Source: a virus. Taken from it: DNA of 20,213 bases. Made by a program: the position numbers and the translations under genes. Shown piece by piece: positions 1 through 8,492 of the stretch; the first letter of the stretch is position 1, and each line of letters begins with the position of its first letter. The stretch is taken from positions 1-20,213 of the IMG/VR virus record IMGVR_UViG_3300027782_000458, one strand, 5' to 3'. Under the pieces are notes generated by a model. That model saw only the letters and a program-made list of their open reading frames with translations. It had not been told where the DNA came from and did no database searches.

Positions 1-167
1 GCATTGTTCCAAGTCCATTGAGTAACTCCTGCTGCGTTCTTAGCCATGAGTTTAAAAGTCCATGTACTCACGTTGATAGGCTTTGTTTCGCAGGGTTCTT
101 CATAAAATGACAAATCCATGCTCCACGTGTCACCCTTTCGAATTGTTTTTAAATTATGTTCTGACAT
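1..167 (-). CDS. N-terminal fragment of a baseplate/tail-fibre protein (BppU N-domain-like)
   Basis: An ATG at 165-167 opens a frame that runs off the left edge, giving 55 complete codons. It lies one base after the stop of the upstream gene, as expected in a tightly packed tail operon. The fragment has a GDTW motif near residues 12-15, followed by alternating hydrophobic residues and a WTFK motif near residues 36-39. That layout resembles the N-terminal immunoglobulin-like domain of BppU-type baseplate proteins, which typically begin 'GDT..L.....D..G.PIDLTGWTFK'. In those proteins the domain anchors receptor-binding or fibre parts to the baseplate. The position after the large distal tail gene fits. 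The family call rests on a short fragment and is moderate; the C-terminal part is not visible. Confidence 0.6.
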   Translation of the reverse strand, partial: MSEHNLKTIRKGDTWSMDLSFYEEPCETKPINVSTWTFKLMAKNAAGVTQWTWNN

Positions 168-168
168 A

Positions 169-777
169 TTATAATGTTATATAAGCTGCAACGACTGAAG
201 TACCATTTAAAGCAGTCCCAAGGGTTATTACTGGCCCTGCGCTCACAGTGTAGTTGTAATACCATTTCCCAACATAGCCAACCGCTACAAGTTTGTGTGT
301 AGTTGTTGAACGCCCCGTTATCGTTCCAGATGCAACAGTATATGTATCAACCACAGTTAACTCCGTAAACCCACCCGTTACCTGCAATGCATAGTTATAC
401 TGAGCAAAATTATTGACCGTGGAATCATAAGAAACCTCAGTAACATAGCATTGGAACTGATAAACTCTGTAATTATTCTGAGGGTCAATAATGTCAAGAT
501 AGGCAGTATATTTCGTGTCAACAGTCGTTAACAAATCCTCAAAGAAATCTATCCCATGTTGCGTAGTACCCACAATCTTTACAAGTCCTGAGCCAGTTAT
601 TGTTGATGCTCTTTTACCAGGTATGAATTGACGATGTGTGTTATTTGATTTAGGAGCAAGTTCGAGCATATCCCTTGAGATGGTCATTGATGCGTCTTTC
701 GCACAGGCTAACGGGTATATATTAGCACCCACTGTGTACGCTATGACTAAACCTTCTGCTTTTACGGGATCTGCCAT
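169..777 (-). CDS. Tail tube-like or distal tail accessory protein
   Basis: This 202-aa protein starts with ATG at 775-777, and that start shares one base with the stop codon of the preceding 807-aa tail gene (TAATG arrangement). It is rich in Thr, Val, Tyr and Gly, with no membrane segment and no cysteine clusters, and it looks all-beta. Residues about 26-68 (an early 'DASMTISRD..' stretch followed by 'SGLVKI') recall TP901-1-type major tail tube proteins. The last 60 residues form a separate Thr/Val/Gly-rich segment that could be an added small beta domain. It comes after the tape measure and large distal tail genes, where baseplate parts normally lie, so a ring-forming tube-fold protein at the tail tip is plausible. 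The family assignment is inferred from composition and motif shape only. Confidence 0.5.
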   Translation of the reverse strand: MADPVKAEGLVIAYTVGANIYPLACAKDASMTISRDMLELAPKSNNTHRQFIPGKRASTITGSGLVKIVGTTQHGIDFFEDLLTTVDTKYTAYLDIIDPQNNYRVYQFQCYVTEVSYDSTVNNFAQYNYALQVTGGFTELTVVDTYTVASGTITGRSTTTHKLVAVGYVGKWYYNYTVSAGPVITLGTALNGTSVVAAYITL

Positions 778-3200
778 TATTGATATAAATAATTATCTGT
801 ATATGTGTCGAAAGTATATGCCGTTCCTGGTGTGTTAATCTTCATATCTCCTCCTCCTATTGTCACAGATGAATGACCAATTATCACAACAGTGAAAGTG
901 TTATTTGTTGCTATTGTCTGCGTTCCTACGGATAAGTCAAAAGTAAATGGCTGATTTGCCACGTAAACAGGATAAGTTATAGTCCGTATTGCAGTACCAC
1001 TTTTCCGCAGTTCAAAGGTAACGTTTTTAGGATAAGTACTGCATGAAACATTCCCAAAAATACCAACCGTTACGGGTGATGTTATTGTTGTCAACGCATC
1101 ATACCTTGCCGTGTTACTTGTCTGAATGCTGAATCCTCCAGAAGTTAACAAAGTTAAAGGAGCAGTAAGTGTTGCAGTCGTATATGTTCCAAGTGTGAAA
1201 TCAGCCTCAAATGTTTGCGTAGTTGGTAGGTCTTTGGTCTGATCCCAAACCTCAACAAGAGTACCTGACCAAGTATTGTTGACAAGGTCAATCTCATTAA
1301 TATTTGCAGGGTAATAAACCTTGTTCACATCATCATCCATGAACCGATAAGTATTCTTAAAGTTCATGAGTTCAAACCCGCTGCCCGTATCCCATGAAAT
1401 GCCGTACATATTCACATCAATCTTATTACGATTGAATCGGTTATGCTCCCACCTTGCCGTGGCATTCTGCCTACGAAATCCGTATGCTTCCCCTAAGAAC
1501 CTATATCTGTACCAATCTGCATCGGTGAGTGTTGTTTGGTCTGATTCAAATATTGCCCCCTTAAATGATGGTGAAAAATGGTCATCGAGATATATTTCTT
1601 GTTTATATGAGTTATTTATCGTGAGTGACTTGGTATAAAGACTATTTTCACCCTTAATCCTTCTCAAGTCGGTTTCAGATTCAAAAGCTGATACCACTTT
1701 AAAATCAAAGTTCTTTAAATATGCATTATTGGCACTCGCTCCCGATGTAGTCGCTGACAAATAAACTGTCAAAGTACCATCAGCAGGGATTGGTAAGGAT
1801 TCAACTTGTATTGTGTTCCACTCTGTTGAGGTAACGCCACTTGTAGTTGTAAGATCAACAATAATTGCAGTACTTCCCCCTAATGAGGCAGATGATGCCC
1901 ATGTGCCATTTTCATTGAGGGAATAATATGTTAAACCAGATTGTATAACTACAAAACCAACTGCGTTACCAACTTGATGGGTATTTTGGAATCTAAAGTC
2001 AACGGTGAAATTAATACTGCCACCTTGTTTTACATTTATACTTTGTGACCTAATCCAATGGAATGTGTCACCAACCCCTAAACTTTGAATCGGAAAATAA
2101 ATATATCTGTCAATCAATTGACCTGTCAATGCAACTGCGTAGTCTTCTCTCGCCCTTAAAACCCCTGATGATGGTGGCGTTGTGTTTGATATTGAACCAA
2201 AGCCATAAGTCCAAGAATTAACGCTAAACTCTTTAAATGTCGCTCCTGATGAAGTTAATGTACCTCTTTCGAATGTTTCGTTTATTAAAACCTCATCAAA
2301 TACATTATAGTAGAAATCAACCTCATCAAACTTTGTTGCTCGATTTAGGCTTCGTAGCATCTCTGGCATTATCGGCTGCATTTCCCTTCCTACACCTATT
2401 TCAATGTCATATCGTGTAAGTATCTCAAATTGATTCACAGATGTGGCATTTGCAACCCTAAGATTATTATTATATGAAGTATATAATTCTTCTGGTCTAA
2501 ATAACCACATTTGCCCATCAAAAAATATAGATTGACCAAATGCAGCACATATTTTTTCTATAACTGTGTAGCAATCATCATATTCCGTTCCTTCTTGTTG
2601 GAACGTCTTAGCATCAAGATAGCATTGATTAAGAGGATGCCTACCGCCAGTGTCCAACATACTATCATGAAACAGATTATTAAGCACAAAATAATCAGCC
2701 GTAACACCCGCAGGATACATTGTTGATAAAGCATTTTCAATGAATTGTAATGGTGTGTATTTCCCAACAGGCTCTGCTCCTGCTACGGCAAAAGGAATTG
2801 TTTTTAGTAACCCAAAACCCTCCGCAGCACGAACCAAAAGGTAGTGATTACCATCATCCCATACCTCTTCAATGTCATCTTGTAAAATATACCCATACCA
2901 AGTTGATAAACCATAGTAACCATTGTAATGTACAATTACTTGTATATCAGTATCATTATTTGCAATGAAAGTGTCAAGGGTTACACCATTGACATTGGTC
3001 ATTATCTGTATCTCACATAGGAACGCTCTGATTGGCTTGAATATATCCTCATCAGTATTATACTCACGGAATATAACAGGTCTCACACCTGCTTGTAATT
3101 CAACCACAGCACCCGTTGCACCTTCAACTCTAAAGTCAACAGTGACATCTTTATTGTCAACTGTCTTGAATGCCATTTGATATTTTAGTGCTTTAGCCAA
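777..3200 (-). CDS. Large distal tail / baseplate protein
   Basis: This 807-aa protein starts 8 bases inside the end of the tape measure gene, the position usually held by the distal tail (Dit) or tail-associated (Tal) protein in siphoviruses. The N-terminal 150 residues are a beta-rich domain (about residues 17-75 and a Trp/Tyr-rich stretch near 92-125). The middle, about residues 310-520, is rich in Ser, Thr and Gly and resembles carbohydrate-binding jelly-roll modules. The last 150 residues are again Thr/Val-rich. There is no signal peptide or membrane segment. I recognise the pattern as the large tail protein of Bacteroidetes siphoviruses but cannot name a specific family. The likely role is tail-tip structure with possible binding to surface glycans. 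A lytic domain was looked for and not seen. Confidence 0.6.
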   Translation of the reverse strand: MAKALKYQMAFKTVDNKDVTVDFRVEGATGAVVELQAGVRPVIFREYNTDEDIFKPIRAFLCEIQIMTNVNGVTLDTFIANNDTDIQVIVHYNGYYGLSTWYGYILQDDIEEVWDDGNHYLLVRAAEGFGLLKTIPFAVAGAEPVGKYTPLQFIENALSTMYPAGVTADYFVLNNLFHDSMLDTGGRHPLNQCYLDAKTFQQEGTEYDDCYTVIEKICAAFGQSIFFDGQMWLFRPEELYTSYNNNLRVANATSVNQFEILTRYDIEIGVGREMQPIMPEMLRSLNRATKFDEVDFYYNVFDEVLINETFERGTLTSSGATFKEFSVNSWTYGFGSISNTTPPSSGVLRAREDYAVALTGQLIDRYIYFPIQSLGVGDTFHWIRSQSINVKQGGSINFTVDFRFQNTHQVGNAVGFVVIQSGLTYYSLNENGTWASSASLGGSTAIIVDLTTTSGVTSTEWNTIQVESLPIPADGTLTVYLSATTSGASANNAYLKNFDFKVVSAFESETDLRRIKGENSLYTKSLTINNSYKQEIYLDDHFSPSFKGAIFESDQTTLTDADWYRYRFLGEAYGFRRQNATARWEHNRFNRNKIDVNMYGISWDTGSGFELMNFKNTYRFMDDDVNKVYYPANINEIDLVNNTWSGTLVEVWDQTKDLPTTQTFEADFTLGTYTTATLTAPLTLLTSGGFSIQTSNTARYDALTTITSPVTVGIFGNVSCSTYPKNVTFELRKSGTAIRTITYPVYVANQPFTFDLSVGTQTIATNNTFTVVIIGHSSVTIGGGDMKINTPGTAYTFDTYTDNYLYQ

Positions 3201-5037
3201 CTCTATTTATTTGTGCGTTTGTTCTATTAAGTGATCCAACTAAGTCTTGCCCTCTTAAAACTACATTAACCGCTCCACTCATAGCCATTCCCCCACCCAT
3301 TACACCTCCGAAATTTGGATTGGCTACTTTACCGATAGAGAAACCTAATGCTGAACCAATACCTTTCAATAGTCCTGCAAAGCCTCCTGCACCACCAAAG
3401 CCTCCTGGTGAGGCTATCATTGATAGTAATTTAATTATACCCGTTGCAATAATCTTAGCTACAATCTGATTAATTGCACTCAAAACGGCTTTAGCAAAAG
3501 CCTTGAATGCGTTGTCTGCACCTGAAATCAAATCAGAGAATAAAGTTTGTACAGGATTAAAGAATGTATTTTCTAATAAATCAAGTCCTGCTTGTGTATT
3601 GATATCCTTTACTAATTTCGGAGCAAGGTCTTTAAACCCTGGCAGTACAGGCATTGTTTCTAAGCCGAAAGTCATTTCAGCTTGTTGCCTTTGCTGAAAG
3701 GCAGTCAATGCCTCTTTCTCTGCTATTGCAACCCTTTTTAATTGCTCAGTCCTGTTCTTTAATGCTTGTGATTCAAGTTGTTCAGCTTTGGTCGCTGCTG
3801 CTCTTTTATTAGCCTCAACGTTTGCTTTCATTGCTGCCTCAGTCTCTCTTTCTATTGCAGCGTTTAAAGCATTTTGTTTTGCTATTTGCTTATCTTTTTC
3901 AGCCTTAGCCTTTGCTGCTCTCTTTGCTGCTTCTTCTGCTGCTTTCTTTTCTTCCTCTTTTCTTTTCTTCTCAGCATCAGTAAGTGTCTTTATTGCTCCT
4001 TCAGTTTCTGATAACTCGCCTTGAACCCCTTTTAAAACACCTTCAAAGAATTGTGTTGCCTTCGCCCCATTCTGAGTTTGTTGAGCAAATACTTGTAAAC
4101 CTGCCGTTCCTGCATTGAAACCTAATAAAACACCTTCCAATTCAAGTACTAAAGCATCAAGAAATGAGGCATTTGCTAACTTATTTAATGATGTAAAAGA
4201 CTTTTCAGCCTCCTTTGCGATTAATCCTTCAAGTGCCTTCCTCTTACCATTTAATTCAATCTCCTTTGCAAATAAGGCTATACGACCCGCAATTACTGAA
4301 TTAACCTTACCAGATGCAATCTCTTCTTTACTTAGATTGGATAATAAACCTGGGTACTTTTGATTCAGTTCCTCATAAGCACCATTCCGCTGATTTAGTG
4401 TACTATTAGTATTAGTAAGTATGTTAGTGAGGTTATTCAGAGTATTTATCTCTGCTTGTGCCTCTCCAACAGTTTTACCAATAGAGGTATTTAACTCATT
4501 TGTTAAATCCTTTTGAGATTTCTGTAATACAAGTACTTCACTAATAGCAGAAGAAAGGCTACCATACTTTTGTACTAAACCAGTAATTACGGAAACAACC
4601 GCACCAAAGGCAAAGGCTGCGCCCGCAGGGCCTACCAACGCACTACCTAATCCCTTCAACGCACCACCTACTCCGCCACTTGTTTTACTTAAAGCAGAGA
4701 ATTGGTCAATAAGAATTGGTAAGTTATTCTGAATCGCAACAAAACCGAAAGGTAAATCCCTAACAACACCTGACAACCCCGTAAGGGTGTTTTGTGCTTT
4801 CTGAGCAGCAGGAGGGATGTCTTTTAACCCAGGTTTTAAATCAGGTATTCCGACCGAACGAAGATTTTTAAGAGATTGTTCAAGGTCTTTAATATATTGA
4901 TTCCCTTTTACAAGGTCATCACCTAAAGCACCTTTTATGGCTTTACGTGCTGAGTCAAGTTCCTTCTCAACCTCGGTTATAGACTTGGTAAATGATGAGA
5001 CATCCGCACCAAGCCGAAATATAAAGTCTTCATTCAT
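3193..5037 (-). CDS. Tape measure protein
   Basis: This 614-aa protein is the longest helical protein in the tail module and directly follows the chaperone gene, with a 4-base ATGA overlap. The N-terminal 60 residues are charged and helical. Hydrophobic Gly/Ala-rich segments lie near residues 139-159 and 519-541, and a Lys/Glu/Ala-rich coiled coil near residues 350-400. The C-terminus is Gly-rich, around residues 545-590. This mixture of long coiled coil and hydrophobic blocks is typical of tape measure proteins, which set tail length and enter the host envelope on DNA delivery. Using the general rule of about 1.5 angstroms per residue, the tail would be about 90 nm, short for a siphovirus. 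No peptidase or lysozyme domain was recognised. Confidence 0.88.
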   Translation of the reverse strand: MNEDFIFRLGADVSSFTKSITEVEKELDSARKAIKGALGDDLVKGNQYIKDLEQSLKNLRSVGIPDLKPGLKDIPPAAQKAQNTLTGLSGVVRDLPFGFVAIQNNLPILIDQFSALSKTSGGVGGALKGLGSALVGPAGAAFAFGAVVSVITGLVQKYGSLSSAISEVLVLQKSQKDLTNELNTSIGKTVGEAQAEINTLNNLTNILTNTNSTLNQRNGAYEELNQKYPGLLSNLSKEEIASGKVNSVIAGRIALFAKEIELNGKRKALEGLIAKEAEKSFTSLNKLANASFLDALVLELEGVLLGFNAGTAGLQVFAQQTQNGAKATQFFEGVLKGVQGELSETEGAIKTLTDAEKKRKEEEKKAAEEAAKRAAKAKAEKDKQIAKQNALNAAIERETEAAMKANVEANKRAAATKAEQLESQALKNRTEQLKRVAIAEKEALTAFQQRQQAEMTFGLETMPVLPGFKDLAPKLVKDINTQAGLDLLENTFFNPVQTLFSDLISGADNAFKAFAKAVLSAINQIVAKIIATGIIKLLSMIASPGGFGGAGGFAGLLKGIGSALGFSIGKVANPNFGGVMGGGMAMSGAVNVVLRGQDLVGSLNRTNAQINRVG

Positions 5038-5665
5038 TTAACCAATCTTTTAAATATTTCTCTATAATCTTCATCGGACATTCCTTTGACCTCATCCCCA
5101 GGCAATTCCCACAATGCTTCAGGTGATTTAGGTGAAGATTTCGGATCACCATGCAGACGAACCATTGTAAACATTAATAACCTCGTCTGTCGGTAAGCAT
5201 CAACCTTCTTCTCCTGATGACCTTTGAGCATTAATGAAAAATGCCGTGGTGACATCTTATAAAACTCATTGGGCAGCAGCATCATTTCACCGAAGGCGTA
5301 GGCTTCAATTTCTTCGAAGGTGAAGTCTTTTTTTTTGCTTCAGGCTCATTTACTTGCTTGATGAACTCATTTTTAGTCCATATCTCCAATGCGTTCTTTA
5401 TTTCAATCATTGCCTCTTCATTACGCAAATTGGATTCGATATAGTCCACGAAATCAGAGAAAGTTAGTTCAGGCTCTACATCCTTTACAATGCAGTTATT
5501 CCAATAGCCAGAATAAAGAATATGAGCAATCCCGATTTCATTAAGTTCATCACCTTTGTGAGTCTTGCCTTCAACAAGTTTTCCATCACCTAAGTACCTA
5601 AATGATGCCATGCCGAATTTAATACCAGTCTTAGTGCCGTTTATAGTTATAGTGCAGTAGTTCAT
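5034..5665 (-). CDS. Tail assembly chaperone fusion made by -1 frameshifting (gpGT-like)
   Basis: Reading the 127-aa chaperone frame to Lys113 and slipping back one base on the A9 run (5328-5336) continues into Asp-Phe-Thr-Phe-Glu-Glu and then an 'EAYAFGE' stretch. It stays open to the stop at 5034-5036. The product would be about 210 aa: 113 from the first frame, 14 linking residues, and 83 from the second. The second frame also has an ATG at 5283-5285 overlapping the first stop (ATGA), so independent translation of the 83-aa part is possible. The linking residues read like natural helical protein and lead smoothly into 'LLPNEFYKMSPRHF', a pattern usual in the second half of tail assembly chaperones. 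In lambda, the equivalent G and GT proteins bind the tape measure protein during tail assembly. Confidence 0.7.
5282..5665 (-). CDS. Tail assembly chaperone (gpG-like)
   Basis: This 127-aa protein is encoded between the tail tube and tape measure genes, the conserved place for tail assembly chaperones. The first 100 residues are a compact, mixed alpha/beta, acidic domain with no catalytic motif. After residue 109 the tail changes abruptly to Lys/Pro/Ser-rich, because the zero frame passes through an A9 run and into sequence that encodes better protein in the -1 frame. This is the hallmark of the lambda G/GT arrangement. It starts one base after the tail tube stop. The position and the frameshift architecture carry most of the assignment; sequence similarity alone would be weak. 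Confidence 0.72.
   Translation of the reverse strand: MNYCTITINGTKTGIKFGMASFRYLGDGKLVEGKTHKGDELNEIGIAHILYSGYWNNCIVKDVEPELTFSDFVDYIESNLRNEEAMIEIKNALEIWTKNEFIKQVNEPEAKKKTSPSKKLKPTPSVK
5327..5333 (-). promoter_or_regulatory. Programmed -1 ribosomal frameshift site A AAA AAG
   Basis: In the zero frame of the chaperone gene the codons read GCA AAA AAA AAG ACT, so the heptamer A-AAA-AAG is in the correct register for -1 slippage. A-AAA-AAG is one of the most efficient bacterial slippery heptamers, as in dnaX. Downstream, TTCAC and CGAAG can pair with CTTCG and GTGAA further along, giving a 10-bp stem with a 3-nt bulge within about 45 nt. That stem could act as a stimulator, although it starts closer to the heptamer than the usual 5-9 nt. 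The shift joins the two chaperone frames. Confidence 0.72.
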
Positions 5666-5666
5666 A

Positions 5667-6098
5667 TTATGGTGTTACGTCAAGAGTTCCCGAAGATTGA
5701 ATAGTTCCGCTGAAGTTGATGAATTCGGTGGTAGACTGATTCAATGTCAAATCAGTTATATAACCTGCGAATTGATGGTAATAAACTGTACCTACTGAAG
5801 AACCTGTAATAGTTGGATTCTGAACCCTTACGGTAACAAGTGTTTTATTAACAGTTGCAGCTAAAAGGTCTTCATAAGATACTTGAGAAATAGTTGGAGT
5901 AGCCTCGCAGATGGCATCAAAATCAACGGTCATCTGAGGTTCTGAAGGTGAAGTAAGAACTCCGCAATTAGTTTGCTCAACTGTGGCATCCATTGTTGTG
6001 TTAACTGAACTTGTGCGAAGACATACAAGATTCTTGTATGATGATGCGCCTGTTACATCTATTTCGATGTTTTGTACTGATCCTAAAATTTGTGGCAT
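5667..6098 (-). CDS. Major tail tube protein
   Basis: This 143-aa protein is Thr/Val/Ser-rich and all-beta in appearance. It lies between the tail terminator candidate and the chaperone pair, as tail tube genes do. It is short for tail tube proteins but within the range for small siphophages. A loop rich in Thr and Asn near residues 28-45 and a C-terminal segment (about residues 105-140) of alternating hydrophobic residues would suit the stacked beta-barrel hexamer rings of a tail tube. Two or three cysteines (near residues 26, 45 and 64) could be chance. It starts 6 bases after the preceding stop, with no Shine-Dalgarno motif. Assigned mainly from order and composition. Confidence 0.72.
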   Translation of the reverse strand: MPQILGSVQNIEIDVTGASSYKNLVCLRTSSVNTTMDATVEQTNCGVLTSPSEPQMTVDFDAICEATPTISQVSYEDLLAATVNKTLVTVRVQNPTITGSSVGTVYYHQFAGYITDLTLNQSTTEFINFSGTIQSSGTLDVTP

Positions 6099-6104
6099 TG
6101 TATT

Positions 6105-6536
6105 CTATTTTTGATTTACTAAATTACTAATTGTTATTATCTTTCTCGCTACAAAATTATCTCCGTCTTGTAGAGGTAAATATGTTGACGATGTCCTTGC
6201 CGTTGGATATACAACGAAATCAGAATCACTAAACCCATCCACCGCAGTATCTGGAATTAATATGTTTAATATTTGTGATGATATATTATCCACTACTCCG
6301 TTATCATAAACTCTGTATTGTTCACTGAATATATCAATTACAACATCTACAAAGTTTCCGAAATACTGATTATTATTATTTGCTGATTCGGTGATGGATG
6401 AAATTACTACATAGTTTTTCGGAGTAGTCCGAAATGGTGTCTGTCCATAAACAGGAACATCTTGCCCATTGTAGGACAAGTTAGCATTTAAGGCGTTTAC
6501 ATATATTACACGTATGTTATTTGATGCGTCTTTCAT
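6105..6536 (-). CDS. Tail terminator / head-tail joining protein candidate
   Basis: This 143-aa protein overlaps the gp10-like gene by 4 bases (ATGA) and directly precedes the tail tube gene. In HK97- and SPP1-type phages this position holds the tail completion or terminator protein (lambda gpU, SPP1 gp17, DUF3168-like). The sequence has an N-terminal strand region, 'VPVYGQTPF' near residues 27-35, and a central segment ('VDVVIDIFSEQYR', about residues 63-75) similar in shape to the 'V..DVWS....' core strand of this group. No catalytic motif is present. The call rests on gene order plus a weak motif match. Its role would be to cap the tail tube and dock it to the head connector. Confidence 0.6.
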   Translation of the reverse strand: MKDASNNIRVIYVNALNANLSYNGQDVPVYGQTPFRTTPKNYVVISSITESANNNNQYFGNFVDVVIDIFSEQYRVYDNGVVDNISSQILNILIPDTAVDGFSDSDFVVYPTARTSSTYLPLQDGDNFVARKIITISNLVNQK

Positions 6537-6973
6537 TTATACATTTTTAGCACCTCAATAACTCTTGTTTTGAATTTAGGCCAGTAAGCCAAAATACTTG
6601 GGCGCATGAATGGTCTTGCAGGGATGTTCACAGGTCTGATACCTTTTCCTTTGAACTTTGATGCTAAATCTTGCCATTCAGAATACTCAGGAGCCTCATA
6701 CAATGTACCTGTACCGAACTCATGATAAGCAGCGTATTTCGTTTGTGCAACAAGCTGATAACTCATAAATTGGTCTTTCTTCAGACTTATTGATGCCCTC
6801 AATCTTCCTGTGTCAACTGGTGCAAGATTCTTTGCACTCCTTGCCATATCCTCACCATGAGCAGCTAATTCCATATCAATTTCAACGGCAGCATCATTAA
6901 CAAGTGTTTTATACTTTTTAACTATATTGTTAATTGCTCTGTCATTTACCTGTATGTTAAATCCTTTAGCCAT
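6533..6973 (-). CDS. HK97 gp10-like head-tail / tail component
   Basis: This 146-aa protein has the recognisable gp10-like core. A helical N-terminal half is followed by 'APVDTGRLRASI' near residues 51-62, then 'YAAYHEFGTGT' near residues 80-90, and a C-terminal 'IPARPFMRPSI' near residues 117-127. These blocks (PVDTG.L..SI, YA.Y.EFGT, ARPF..P) are the usual signature of the HK97 gp10 family, whose members act at the head-tail junction or in tail completion. The gene shares one base with the connector stop (position 6973) and overlaps the next gene by 4 bases, so it is translationally coupled on both sides. Confidence 0.87.
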   Translation of the reverse strand: MAKGFNIQVNDRAINNIVKKYKTLVNDAAVEIDMELAAHGEDMARSAKNLAPVDTGRLRASISLKKDQFMSYQLVAQTKYAAYHEFGTGTLYEAPEYSEWQDLASKFKGKGIRPVNIPARPFMRPSILAYWPKFKTRVIEVLKMYK

Positions 6974-7530
6974 TATATAACTACTTGCCTATATTGGTGA
7001 TAATTCAAACCTTCCCATGAAGGATATTGCGAAATAGATTGCCTTGGATCAGCATTCATCTTCTTGCCTCTGTTTTCATACATCCAAGCAACAAGAGTAA
7101 GTATATCATTCCTTAAATCATTTGGAAGTGTCCCGTATCCTGCTTGGTAAGTAACAGTGTAGGTGCCTGGGATATACAACCACAATTTACCACCTATCAC
7201 CTCATAGTCATCATTCGCAGTCAAAGCCTCATTGTCATTTATCCCTTCTTTCATCGTCACACTATTAACGCAGACTAAAGGAGAATATGGTAAATCAATT
7301 ATCCATACACGTGGATTATTGCCAGTGCATTCAACATTGGCTTGAATTAGCTTATTCGCAAATGACCTTCCTGTTAATTTCTCTAAGTGCTGCCTCGCAG
7401 CGGAGATTAGGTTGTCAATTAAAGTATCATCGGTGGTGTAGTCAATTCGCATCCAATTCTTTGCATCAGTCCTGCTCACAGGCTCTGCAACGGCATCGGC
7501 TTGAATAACTACGCTATTTATGTATACCAT
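6973..7530 (-). CDS. Head-tail connector (gp6-like / DNA packaging protein)
   Basis: I chose the ATG at 7528-7530 (185 aa). An ATG 24 bases upstream would add 8 residues and lengthen the overlap with the glycosyltransferase gene. The first 50 residues read 'AEPVSRTDAKNWMRI...DDTLIDNLISAARQHLEKLTG', the classic start of HK97 gp6 / SPP1 gp15-type connectors ('PVSL.EAK.HLR.D...DD..I..LI.AA...VE..TG'). The rest is beta-rich, with a 'YQAGYGTLPNDLRNDILTLVAWMYENRG' pattern near residues 127-160, also typical of the family. The protein forms a ring under the portal. Its gene overlaps the glycosyltransferase end, so the accessory genes sit in the same transcription unit. Confidence 0.85.
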   Translation of the reverse strand: MVYINSVVIQADAVAEPVSRTDAKNWMRIDYTTDDTLIDNLISAARQHLEKLTGRSFANKLIQANVECTGNNPRVWIIDLPYSPLVCVNSVTMKEGINDNEALTANDDYEVIGGKLWLYIPGTYTVTYQAGYGTLPNDLRNDILTLVAWMYENRGKKMNADPRQSISQYPSWEGLNYHQYRQVVI

Positions 7531-8492
7531 TGTTGTACTTTTTCTTTGAACCAAGTGCTAAAGTGATTGAGTGCTTCTCTCGGATCGTGTTCTCTTGACC
7601 TTGCTTTTGCTTTTCTTGATGCTCCTTGATAGGCTTTTTCTTCATCAAGTTCAGTAATTCTTCTGACCCATTCCTTAACATCGGTTCTGTTTTTAATGTA
7701 TATACCTGCCTTACCGCAGTTTTCCTTTAAACCATCCGCCTCAGTACAAATCACAGGAATACCGCTACTCATTGCCTCTGTTGCCGTTCTGCCCCAACTC
7801 TCATAATGCGATGGCATGAGCAAAATTCGAGTTTGCTTGTAAGCATCAAGTATGTTCGGACTATTTTTAAAATATGTCACATTTGGCAGATTTTCGGTTA
7901 CTTGCTCATCATATGAACCAAGAACACCTAAAAATTGTTTATGTGGCATCGCACGGGCAATATCTGCAAAGACCTTACCCCCTTTGTTTTCGTTTAAGTT
8001 TATTAGTGTAATGTAATTATTCTTAGAAGTGTCAGTATTAGTATCGTAGAAACGATAGTCGCAAGGTGGGGTTAATACAAAATTAGGATATTTGTAATTC
8101 AATAGGTCTTTTAACCACAAAGAATTATAAATAATGTGCTGCTTATTTTCAGCATCAATAATTTCAGGGTACGGATGTGAATTGTGTATAAGGTGAAATA
8201 CTGGTTTCCGATAAAGTTTAGCGGTGTGAATTGTCCAACGTGTGTAATCCAAATGGGTAAATACTACATCTGACCATCTCATTAAGCCATCAATGACATT
8301 TGCATTCGGTGGGAATACATCAATGTCATCAAAAACGTAATTATTTGTTATTTTATAATGATTCGCTTGATGTAGTAATATTTTAATCTGATGCCCTTCA
8401 GATTGTAAGTGTTTTAGTATTCCATGCAGCATATACTCAGCACCACAATTATGTTGAGGTGGATATAAATGAATCGATGCAAGTATTTTCAT
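7518..8492 (-). CDS. Glycosyltransferase, GT-B fold, GT4-like
   Basis: This 324-aa protein begins with the N-terminal Rossmann strand 'MKILASIHLYPPQHNCGAE', and 'GGAE'-like residues are usual in GT4 enzymes. It then has 'LQSEGHQIKIL' at about residues 29-39. The C-terminal half contains 'NKGGKVFADIA' and the diagnostic acceptor/donor segment near residues 230-250, 'ESWGRTATEAMSSGIPVIC', which carries the E-x7-E motif that binds the nucleotide-sugar donor. There is no signal peptide or membrane helix, so it should act in the cytoplasm. It starts 2 bases after the methyltransferase stop and overlaps the connector gene at its 3' end. The substrate is unknown; virion proteins or host surface glycans are the likely options. 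A glycosyltransferase between capsid and connector genes is not part of the standard head module. Confidence 0.85.
   Translation of the reverse strand: MKILASIHLYPPQHNCGAEYMLHGILKHLQSEGHQIKILLHQANHYKITNNYVFDDIDVFPPNANVIDGLMRWSDVVFTHLDYTRWTIHTAKLYRKPVFHLIHNSHPYPEIIDAENKQHIIYNSLWLKDLLNYKYPNFVLTPPCDYRFYDTNTDTSKNNYITLINLNENKGGKVFADIARAMPHKQFLGVLGSYDEQVTENLPNVTYFKNSPNILDAYKQTRILLMPSHYESWGRTATEAMSSGIPVICTEADGLKENCGKAGIYIKNRTDVKEWVRRITELDEEKAYQGASRKAKARSREHDPREALNHFSTWFKEKVQQWYT

Noticed and set aside
638-838. Plus-strand open frames (for example 638-838, 1366-1638, 12796-13122)
   Set aside because: They lie opposite strongly supported minus-strand genes, show no recognisable domains and have low-complexity or Cys/Ser-rich products typical of antisense shadows.
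7531-7554. Longer start of the head-tail connector at 7554
   Set aside because: The added residues (MVQRKSTT) precede the conserved family start and increase overlap with the glycosyltransferase; the ATG at 7530 fits the family better, though it is not excluded.
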